From Pseudo-nitzschia pungens (lineage: Eukaryota > Bacillariophyta > Bacillariophyceae > Bacillariales > Bacillariaceae), in contig CM074763.1 in NCBI GenBank assembly GCA_037355855.1, positions 558,001 through 622,000 on the forward strand: 64,000 nucleotides of DNA. Direction: 5' to 3'. The notes under the pieces were generated by a model. The model was not told where the DNA came from, searched no databases, and saw only the letters and a program-made list of their open reading frames with translations. Both the position numbers and the translations under genes were made by a program. Shown piece after piece: positions 56,430 to 64,000 of the stretch. How positions within the stretch are numbered: the stretch's first letter is position 1; each line of letters opens with the position of its first letter.

Positions 56430-58538
56430 TTACGCCGTTGGCCCCCACCGTCCCCTTCGTTGCCTCGATCCGTTCTCCCGTGACAAATCCCCGCCGGCGC
56501 CTCGCTTTCGGTGTCCGCCTCGATGACCGGTGTTCGCGGCTCCGGCGGCAGCGGCGGTAGCGGTCTCCCCGAGCGAGCGCAGTCCGGCCGGGAGCGGACG
56601 GCCCTCCCTCTCGTAGGCCCGCATCAAGACGCGGGCAAATCCCGCGTCGGAGGGCAGCAACAGCGTGTAGGCCGTGCCCCGGCTCTCGGTGTCGGACGAC
56701 AAACGCCCCGCCCGGCCGATCCGGTGGACGTGCGTGTCCCAGTTCTTGGCCGGATCGAACTGGACCACCCGTTCCACGTTGGGAATGTCGAGTCCCCTTC
56801 CCGCCACGTCGGTGGCTACCAGGACGCGGGGGGAACGATCGTTGCCGTTGCCGTTGCCGCTGCCGCTGTCACTGTCACTCCCGGTTCGGGCAAAGGCCCG
56901 AAGGGAGGCGGTGCGATCGGCCTGGTGCTTGTCCCCGTGGATGGTCTCGATCGCCGTTTCGGGGAGGACCATCCGGAGCTGGGCCGCCAGTGTTTCCGCG
57001 GAAGCCCGAGTGGCGACAAAGACGAGTGTCCGCAGCGGTATTGGTGTTGGCGTTGATATTGGCTGGTGTGTGTGTTGCCCCGTGTATGCTGTACGTGTAG
57101 CTCCCCGGTGGTGGTCCCTCCACAATCCCTTGAGGAATTCCAGCTTGGCTCGGCTGTCGGGCAGGCACACCACGTGTTGGTCCACGTTTTCGGACGAGGT
57201 CCCGGTGCGGCCCACCGAAATCCGCACCACGGGGCTCTCGCTGCACCGGGACTGGAGCAGCTTCCGCTTGAGCGTCTCGCGAAAGGTCGCCGATATCCAG
57301 AGGGACTGCCGGTCCGGTCGGAGGCTCTGCAGGATGCGCGCGACCTGGGGTGCAAATCCAGCGCAACCCAGAAGCTTGTCGGCCTCGTCCAGAACCAGCA
57401 TCGTGACGCTGGTGAGGAGCCAGTGGGGTTGTTTCCGGGAGTGTTTGCAGCGGAGGACGTCGAGGAGTCGTCCCGGCGTTGCCACCCAGCAGTGGGGCCG
57501 GGTGGCCTCCAGGGTTTGGGACAGCTGGTAGCGCCCGGGCCCGTGACCCCCCGTGACGGCACAAACCTTCCAGGGAAGTCCCGCCAGAAGCGATCGAGCG
57601 ACGCGCTTGACCTGTACGGCCAATTCCCGTGTCGGGACCAGCACCAAGGCCCGGCTTTCGGCATTATCGTTGTTGGCCAGCAGGTGCGCTACCACCGGAT
57701 ACAGAAACGCCAGCGTCTTGCCGCTCCCCGTCGGCGCGGTCACCACTGCGTCAAAACCGCTCAGGGCGACACCCAGGGTCTGTGATTGGACCGGCGTCAG
57801 TCGATCGTGGCGGGTCTTGGCGCTCCATTCGAGTACCCCAAGGGGAAGGACTTCCCTCAGTTCTTGTAGGTCGTATATCGGATCGACGGACAGTGACGGC
57901 GGATCGAAGAAAACATTGTGGCGGCGTCGCCATTCGTGGCCCTCGGACGTTGAACTGTTGGGGTCTTGTCCGTTTTCCCCCGACAACAAAAGGCACTTTC
58001 GAACGGGAGCGTACGCGATTCGATCGTGGTCCACGGATTCGAGGGCAACGTCTACGTTCGTGTTTGTGTTTGCGGGTTGGTTTGGATTTACAAAAGAGTC
58101 CACCGCCCTCGGCGGTTCCGCCTGATTTACCTCGCTCGCTGCTTTCGATGCTTCTACCCAGTGGCTCGTAGCTTCGTCTTCGTTGTCGACGTCCAATCTT
58201 CCACCATGATAACGGTGGTCCGAAGTGCGTTTTTGGTGATGTGGATTTGTAGGCTCGTTCTCGGAGAGGGCGCTGCTTCCGCTTTCAATGGTAGTCTGGA
58301 TCGGGGCGTGTTTCGATGCCGTGCTGTGGTCCAAGGCTTTCATGTACGCGTCCAGCGGGTCGACGTCCTCGTCGCCCTCCCCGTGGCCATCGTTATGGCT
58401 TTTCTTTGGATCTTCTTTGTCAATATGGTCGGGTTCCAGATGGTCCGTTTTGTCAAAGGTCAGAAGTCCCTGCCGCTGTTGCGATTTCAGTCCATCACCG
58501 TTGCCGTCCTCGTCGTCGCTGTCCTCGAACCATCCCAT
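56430..58538 (-). CDS. DEAD-box RNA helicase, DDX42-like
   Basis: Uninterrupted 702 aa from the ATG at 58538. The start MGWFEDSDDEDG and the acidic, disordered first ~230 residues (including DPLDAYMKALD) resemble the DDX42/Prp5-type N-terminus. Core motifs in order: Q motif (LTPVQSQTLGVAL), I (VTAPTGSGKTLAF), Ia (LVPTRELAVQV), GG (VTGGHGPG), Ib (VATPGRLLDVL), II (VLDEADKLLG), III (SLWISATFRETL), IV (TLVFVATRASAETLA), V (RVLVATDVAGRGLDIPNVER) and VI (HRIGRAGRLS). The C-terminus is Gly/Arg-rich. It is probably nuclear, in splicing or RNP remodelling. DDX42 identity is a best guess; other DEAD subfamilies are possible. No intron and no frame change, unlike several neighbours. Confidence 0.9.
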   Translation of the reverse strand: MGWFEDSDDEDGNGDGLKSQQRQGLLTFDKTDHLEPDHIDKEDPKKSHNDGHGEGDEDVDPLDAYMKALDHSTASKHAPIQTTIESGSSALSENEPTNPHHQKRTSDHRYHGGRLDVDNEDEATSHWVEASKAASEVNQAEPPRAVDSFVNPNQPANTNTNVDVALESVDHDRIAYAPVRKCLLLSGENGQDPNSSTSEGHEWRRRHNVFFDPPSLSVDPIYDLQELREVLPLGVLEWSAKTRHDRLTPVQSQTLGVALSGFDAVVTAPTGSGKTLAFLYPVVAHLLANNDNAESRALVLVPTRELAVQVKRVARSLLAGLPWKVCAVTGGHGPGRYQLSQTLEATRPHCWVATPGRLLDVLRCKHSRKQPHWLLTSVTMLVLDEADKLLGCAGFAPQVARILQSLRPDRQSLWISATFRETLKRKLLQSRCSESPVVRISVGRTGTSSENVDQHVVCLPDSRAKLEFLKGLWRDHHRGATRTAYTGQHTHQPISTPTPIPLRTLVFVATRASAETLAAQLRMVLPETAIETIHGDKHQADRTASLRAFARTGSDSDSGSGNGNGNDRSPRVLVATDVAGRGLDIPNVERVVQFDPAKNWDTHVHRIGRAGRLSSDTESRGTAYTLLLPSDAGFARVLMRAYEREGRPLPAGLRSLGETATAAAAGAANTGHRGGHRKRGAGGDLSRENGSRQRRGRWGPTA

Positions 58539-59136
58539 TGTGATTGTTGAACTTGATTGATTCGTATTAACAACTCGAGTGCGGTATTCGATTCCACCGG
58601 GTTCAATCCGATTGAACTCGTATGGAACCTGTGTATACTAATAGGCGTCGGAACGCTCTTCTTGGGTATTTGCCTTGATTGCGTCATTCACTCACCCCAT
58701 GCAAAAATAAGGATTGGCCATGCTAAGTAACCAGAAGATCAAACAGTTCCGTGTTCCATTTGGGCGGATGAAGCCTCAACTACACAGTATGTTGGTTTCC
58801 TTTCTTACGTGCTTTGGAAACCTTCTCTCCGTCCAGCAAAAAATTGAGGCGAGATCGAACAGTACAGTATTAAAAACGCTTTGAGGCTGTTATCACTTTC
58901 CCTCTGCACCCTCCATTTTTGTATCACATACCGGTACGTAATTTTGTGAGAGTTTGTCCCTAGAAGGGTTCGTCAAATTCTGATTTTGCATGGAGTTTCT
59001 CATTGACCCTTTCATACTACTATGAATCATCTTCGGCTTAATTAACATGAGCCAAGCGATTTGAATAAGTAACCTTAATCTTAGTAGGATGTCAGTATTA
59101 ACAGTCTGTCCGCATTCTTGTCGAAGTGAGTAAGCT
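58539..59136. other. Intergenic, no gene seen
   Basis: About 600 bp upstream of the DEAD-box gene. No coding frame of note. Confidence 0.55.
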
Positions 59137-59580
59137 CATCCGGTTTTTTTGGCACTTATACATCCGGGTTTTTTGACACTTATATATCCGGGTTTGTTTG
59201 ACATTTCTACTTATACATCCGGGTTTGTTTGACATTTCTACTTATACATCCGGGTTTGTTTGACATTTATACTTATATATCCGGGTTTGTTTGACATTTA
59301 TACTTATATATCCGGGTTTGTTTGACATTTATACTTATACATCCGGGTTTGTTTGACATTTATACTTATACATCCGGGTTTTTTAACATTTATACTTATA
59401 CATCCGGGTTTTTTTGACACTTAGAAATCCGGGTTTGTTTGACATTTATACTTATACATCCGGGTTAGTTTGACATTTATACTTATACATCCGGGTTTTT
59501 TTAACACTTTTACATCCGGGTTTGTTTGACATTTATAATTATACATCCGGATTTTTTTGACACTTGTACATGCGGGTGTT
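59137..59580. repeat. 31-bp tandem repeat array (~14 copies)
   Basis: The unit core is ATCCGGGTTTGTTTGACATT followed by TATACTTATAC. Copies are head to tail with period ~31, shorter units (~22 bp) occur where TTTTTTGACACTTATAC replaces part, and the first copies are more diverged. Translation in any frame is only the repeat. Confidence 0.93.
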
Positions 59581-60147
59581 TTTACCACATACGGTACCCG
59601 TACGGATACGAATAAGGCCTTACTTATCTCTTCACCGACTGACGACATAACCTTACCGGTAACCTTACCGTACACGCAACAAGGATTGCGAAGTATCCAG
59701 AGTTTTGCTTTGATATCCCCCCGAAGTGCATCTATTTTAAAAAGAAAAGTATTTCGTATGGAATCCTCAAGATACAAGAGAACTTTATTTCGTATAACTA
59801 ATCACAACCACGTACACGTACGTGTACTTGTATTCTTTCACGACGTTCCGTAGGTGTGAAAAAGAATAATTTGAATATGGAACACGTGGTACGTAAATCT
59901 TATGGAAACAATGTGTCGTAACCTTACTTTGGGCCTGCTTAGGAAATTTACAAATTGTTACAAATGGCGCAGGAAGTATGAAGATTGATCTCAGAGCAGT
60001 CTTGTGAAATATTTGGGCTTTGCCAGTTCTCGATAGGTCGTAATGTTCTCTCGTATGCAAAAGTTGAGAGGTTAGTGTAGTGACAAACAAAACGTATCAT
60101 TAATTTCATCCCGGTGCAAAAAGAAAGGAGACAACAGAATCAAAAAC
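59581..60147. promoter_or_regulatory. Upstream region of the 7TM receptor gene
   Basis: 567 bp with CCTTACCGGTAACCTTACCGT at 59650-59670 and GTAACCTTAC near 59918. No gene; presumably contains the receptor promoter. Confidence 0.4.
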
Positions 60148-61263
60148 ATGGCAACAGCATCGAGAGCACTTGCTGAAAAAGTGGAAGTATCATGGGGGAT
60201 ACCAGTTTTATCCACCTGGGGGGTGATTATCATCGTCGACGTTGTCATGATTATCGCATCTCTCGTATTTCTCTCATGGTTTCGAAAGCAACCAATCGTT
60301 GCAATGGGTCAACCTTGGCTACTGTTTGTGATGCGTCTCGGATCGTTACTATACCTTTCTGGGTTGATCATAGAAATGCTAATGATGCTAGAGGGTTATT
60401 ACGTTTTCGATGGTCCTTGGCACATTCTCTGTGGCACCGCAAATTGGTTGTTGTATATTGGAATGTTTATGACGGATTCGATGATATTCTTCAAGTTGTA
60501 TCAGGTCTACAAAGTAACACAATTTCGCCGTAGCATAACAGTTCTTCCTCGACACATATTGTTTCCCTTTTTGTTCGGCCTCATTGTACCATTGGCGATG
60601 TGCATTGTGGAACAAGCTTTTTTTCCATCAGATACATATAGCTACGAGATTGAAGGTAAAGTTTACTACGCGTGTGGATTGGACATCACTCGAGAACAAA
60701 AGATTATCACGTATCTTCATCTTGCTATTGCTTTGCTATTCCGTTTGGCCATTTTGATTTTTGCATGGAAACTTCGAAAATTGGATGAATCAATTGGTGA
60801 CAGCCGACGAATTATGCGTTGGGCCATTTTTACAATCATGGCGTACATTTTTGCCATAGTTTTCTTTTTCCGAATCCTAAAAAACCTTTACAAATGGAAG
60901 GCTCTGGATGGCGATACCAGAAAGGGAATTGGCCTGATCGTTGGATATCTGCCTGTTCTATTGAACGCACTGGCTCCGACAATGTTTTTGGTGGTACCGA
61001 GGATGTATCTTGTGTGGTACGAGGGAGCGCATGGCCGTTTGCCTGCCAATGTCCAAATGTACGGCTCGGGTCGAGTCAACGTCTCTTCTATGCCAAATCT
61101 TTCTTCAACAATTCGCAGTATTCCGTCTCGACAAATATCATCATCTATTGCGGACGAGGCGTTCCCCCCAGAGGAAATAAAGGGGTTGGAGGATGAAAAC
61201 GAGAACAAGGTCGAGGACGACCGCGATAGTCAGATAGCCAAAGACAACGCTGCGAATGTCTGA
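60148..61263 (+). CDS. Class C-like (GABA-B type) seven-transmembrane receptor
   Basis: 371 aa, single exon, ATG at 60148 (AACATGG). Seven hydrophobic helices are visible at roughly residues 24-46, 60-82, 95-120, 135-156, 190-212, 228-247 and 260-285. The C of FDGPWHILCGTANWLLYIG at the start of TM3 and C176 in VYYACGLD of loop 2 fit the conserved class C disulphide. TM7 ends with TMFLVVPRMYLVWYEG, the FxPKxxxI/V-like ending of class C receptors. The N-terminus is only ~20 residues, so there is no Venus-flytrap ligand domain. The ~85-residue tail is Ser-rich then acidic (GLEDENENKVEDDRDSQ). It is plausibly a plasma-membrane sensor or a partner in a heteromer. Confidence 0.75.
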   Translation: MATASRALAEKVEVSWGIPVLSTWGVIIIVDVVMIIASLVFLSWFRKQPIVAMGQPWLLFVMRLGSLLYLSGLIIEMLMMLEGYYVFDGPWHILCGTANWLLYIGMFMTDSMIFFKLYQVYKVTQFRRSITVLPRHILFPFLFGLIVPLAMCIVEQAFFPSDTYSYEIEGKVYYACGLDITREQKIITYLHLAIALLFRLAILIFAWKLRKLDESIGDSRRIMRWAIFTIMAYIFAIVFFFRILKNLYKWKALDGDTRKGIGLIVGYLPVLLNALAPTMFLVVPRMYLVWYEGAHGRLPANVQMYGSGRVNVSSMPNLSSTIRSIPSRQISSSIADEAFPPEEIKGLEDENENKVEDDRDSQIAKDNAANV

Positions 61264-62299
61264 ATTGTAGGTGGGAAGTCCCTTGTTTGAAGTCACTTAT
61301 GAGCGGCTAAGTTGTAATGAGAACGAATGGGTTCGGGAAGGAACTACGTGTACTCATTTTAGAGCAATCAACAGTCCTTGATATAAGCACAATTACCATG
61401 GGGTTTGGAGGCTCGCGACCTAGAGGGACAGGTACGGCGTTGTTAACAGTGGCGTGGAAAAAATAAAGCGTTGCTACTAATTGTATAGTGAGCTGGATTT
61501 GATTCAGGAATTTGGTTTAACAATTAGAAAGATCAACGATAACGAACTTCCGGTCGAAGAGAAGGAAATCGTCTGCGGCAAAGCGAATTTGCTGCTGTCC
61601 TTATGACAAAGTAATGATTCATTCTGGGGCAGACGATGTTTCTTTTGCGAACGACTGGATTGTTGCTGGAGCGAATTCGTCGGTGAATTCGATGCTGTGG
61701 GTATGGATTCGTCAGTGGATGCGTTGACGAAGGACGACTTTCGATGTTTGAGTGCATTTGACGCAAAGAATTCCATGCAAAAGTGTACTACGTATTTGGT
61801 TCCAGGGGAAATCGATTTATTGCTGTTTTGCTGCTCTATTTTTTCCTCTTCTTATTGGATCAATTAAAATTCTAATTTGTTGAAAAAAGTTCCGTTGTCA
61901 ATGTTACGGTGCGCTCGATAGACTCCCTTCGGTATACTCGCCGTTAGACCAACGACGTGTTGCTGATAGGCCGACACTGTTCATAGACGTCCTGCCAACC
62001 GCCCAACGTAGCTTATAGACTCCCTCATATAACGGCAACGTTTCGCGTGCTAGGTACTATCGCCGATTCACTGACAAACCTTCATTGATAGACTCGATGA
62101 TTAACTTGGTGCACTTCTTGTTGATAGACCGATGCGCTGATAAATCCCTCCCTGACAAACAAATACTGATGCAAACTCACTTCGCTACGAAAGCTGAGGA
62201 TTCTATCAGCTCCACTCGTAGCCATAGCTTTCTCTGGCAGTAGTAGGGTCTACCTACTTGGTATATACATGAACCACCTTGGTATATAAATGAACAGTC
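61264..62299. other. Intergenic, with recurring GATAGAC words
   Basis: No gene seen. From 61915 to 62160 the words ATAGACTCCCT, GATAGAC(C/T)(G/C)GATG and CTGATA(G/A) recur at irregular intervals, suggesting decayed short repeats. Confidence 0.45.
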
Positions 62300-63240
62300 G
62301 AACCAAGCAAAACCCCGCGTTAAACTGCAGCCGAGTTGCTGGATATTATTCTGCTTCTCTTGTCGACAATGCTACCACAGTCATCATCTTGCTAAATTGT
62401 TCAACGGGTGTTCCTTACAAATATGTTATGCTGGCGTTCACGCTTCTTCGGCTTGTACGTTTGGAATGTTCCGAATTACACTTGCCTGATATGGTGAATT
62501 TTTCCATTCTTTGCCATTCCATGTCCCAGGCATAATTGGTCGGAACAAAAGGCCTGTATTGTTGTTGCGACCACATAATCCATCGCTCTTTCCAATGCCT
62601 AATAACTCCTTCTTGAAGGCTGTTGCATCTGGCTCGGCAGTTATTTTGCGGAGTTCAGTAGATCTGGTCAACTTCATCGCATCATGTGCAATAGTATTCC
62701 CACTCAGAATTTATACCTCGTTTGCTCCTTATCTATTACGCGTAGTAGTTGATCATGTTCTTCATCGAATTCGAGAGGACTTCCCGGCTCCTCTGGTGTA
62801 GATGGTGCTCTTTTGCTCGGTCCAATTCGTATACGAAGCGTTGTATCTTTACAAGTTGTTTTGAGCGAATTGCTGTATCTGTTTGATCCACCTGACATCC
62901 GACATACTCCTTTAGCTATATTTCGTCCTTGCAGTCGAATGAGCTTGTGAATTCATGTGTAGCTTCTTCCACAAACTGTTTAGGCCCAGATATACAGCAG
63001 TCATCTCCTATGCTTTTTGTTTATGCAACTCGGTGCTTTACTGATCCGCTAAACTCTCCTATATGCTCTTTTTTCTTAATTGTGCCACGGCATCGCTCCT
63101 TCGCACATAAATGAACTGTCGAACCTTGCACAACCTCTTTGCTGCTACTGTTTCTGCTCGCGCCAGCATTGGCAACGTTTCTAGTAGTGGCAAACAAGAA
63201 GTAGAGAGTGATCATCGAATTCGCGGTAGTAGACACTCAA
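62300..63240 (-). mobile_element. Degenerate Ty1/copia-like retrotransposon pol fragment
   Basis: Minus-strand translation shows, in broken frames, the copia reverse-transcriptase segment GDDCCISGPKQFVEEATHEF, then a TAG stop, then LKEYVGCQVDQTDTA. Further on come ITAEPDATAFKKELLGIGKS, GTWNGKEWKN, and an RNase H-like end (TPVEQFSKMMTVVALSTREAE). The order RT-connection-RNase H is that of Ty1/copia pol. Stops and frame breaks make it dead. Matching words (AAATGAAC(A/T)GTCGAACC) near 62287 and 63108 may be internal duplication. No LTRs were found. Confidence 0.7.
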
Positions 63241-64000
63241 GTAAAGTAGGGCGACGCTGCAAAACACTCAGCCATTCGACACTGCAATCTAAAAATGAGG
63301 TCGGACCACATATGCTTTCTCAATAGTGCAACGATGTCGACCCGAGTGTGTCATTACGTATTATTTTTTAGTTGTCGACCAGAATATTGAAGAAAAAAGG
63401 AAGGAATAACGTCACAGTCATTGTGTCATGGTCACAGTCTTCGGAGTGTTCAGACACTAATGATTGTAGAAATATAGATGATGTAACAATGGTCATACTA
63501 CAGGTAAGATCTTAGCTTGTATTCGTATCGAGGAAAGAGCACATGTTTATGCTTTCACTTCAGGACCCTTCATTTAGATAAGCCGGCACTTTTGATAGAT
63601 TGCTTCGTATTCGTAGTATTTTGTACGGCACAGTAATCTCGTCGATGGGGAGTGAGTTGCTTCTCGTACCTGGTATTTTCGCCCTGGTCATCAATGCGCA
63701 GTTTCCTTGTCTGAGTTGAGTAAGGTTAAGGCCTTACACAATATTATTGTGATACAGTATCCTTAGAGAAGACTAAGGTTACTCGTACCGTAAGCCCCTT
63801 GATCGTTTTTGAGATAGCGATGTACATGGAAGATACTCAGAACTGAGACGTAATTTTAAGATTGTATTGTATGTCATTAATATCATGATTGTTGCATCGT
63901 CAATGCTATCTGCATTCAACCAAATTACGTCAACGACACGAGTCTGTACATCTACGTAAAGGTTACGAATACAAAGTTGTCCTATCAAGTCGACGATCGA
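63241..64000. other. Intergenic to window end, no gene seen
   Basis: AT-rich. AGTAAGGTTAAGGCCTTAC near 63718 and CTAAGGTTACTCGTACCGTAAG near 63773 repeat the window's common words. Short frames only. Confidence 0.55.

Noticed and set aside
59421..59777. Minus-strand 118-codon frame
   Set aside because: Its sequence is the translated 31-bp repeat (KCQTNPD repeats), not a gene.
61504..61776. Minus-strand 90-codon frame with an ATG, 3' of the receptor gene
   Set aside because: Ser/Asn-rich with no hydrophobic core or family; could be chance. Not annotated.

Overview
The window looks like nuclear DNA from a diatom. One gene encodes a fucoxanthin-chlorophyll a/c light-harvesting protein (8245-9016). 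Several proteins begin with the heterokont bipartite plastid leader, a signal peptide ending in an ASAF/TAFAP-type motif (8245, 7666, 4214 and 54610). Genes are compact, occur on both strands, and carry short GT-AG introns. The gene set is eukaryotic: the spliceosomal helicase AQR, complex I subunit NDUFA12, a Rab GTPase, class III alcohol dehydrogenase, a class C-like 7TM receptor and a DDX42-like helicase. Two tRNA genes, Phe(GAA) and Glu(CTC), lie 16 nt apart.

Layout. 0-10.2 kb: INSIG-like membrane protein, F-box/LON protein, tandem DUF2061 protein, a five-exon PDZ-acidic-PDZ protein, a small plastid-targeted protein, the FCP gene and an unknown protein. 10.9-16.2 kb: one long minus-strand gene joining two PDZ-like domains, a Cys/His-rich zone and a PHD finger through a 234-nt intron. 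18.8-27 kb: an unknown protein, a low-complexity coiled-coil locus, and a signal-bearing Hsp70-like protein that ends after the ATPase domain. 27.8-33.1 kb: a six-exon ADH5/FDH gene and a four-exon MFS transporter. 34.4-41.6 kb: AQR and NDUFA12. 42-47.4 kb: tRNAs, then a repeat-rich, gene-poor island. 47.4-61.3 kb: an unknown protein, Rab, plastid-targeted omega-amidase-like nitrilase, DDX42-like helicase and the 7TM receptor. 61.3-64 kb: intergenic DNA with a broken Ty1/copia pol fragment.

The genes do not form an obvious pathway. Functional themes are plastid proteins, RNA processing (AQR, DDX42-like) and membrane signalling or transport (INSIG-like, 7TM, Rab, MFS).

The less ordinary signals are these. 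(1) A tandem array of about 200-bp units at 44.57-45.25 kb, each containing a ~78-nt hairpin whose stem shows compensatory base changes between copies. (2) Several conserved genes (AQR three times, Hsp70-like, nitrilase, the 47-49 kb gene) can be read through only by skipping a single base, always in the same direction. (3) Introns and gene-flanking DNA are loaded with 5-bp-period tandem repeats, a different pentamer in almost every intron. (4) AAGGTTAC/GTAACCTT and TACCGGTA words recur through the intergenic DNA and I did not notice them in the coding exons. All similarity statements come from reading the sequence and recalling families; no database search was run.
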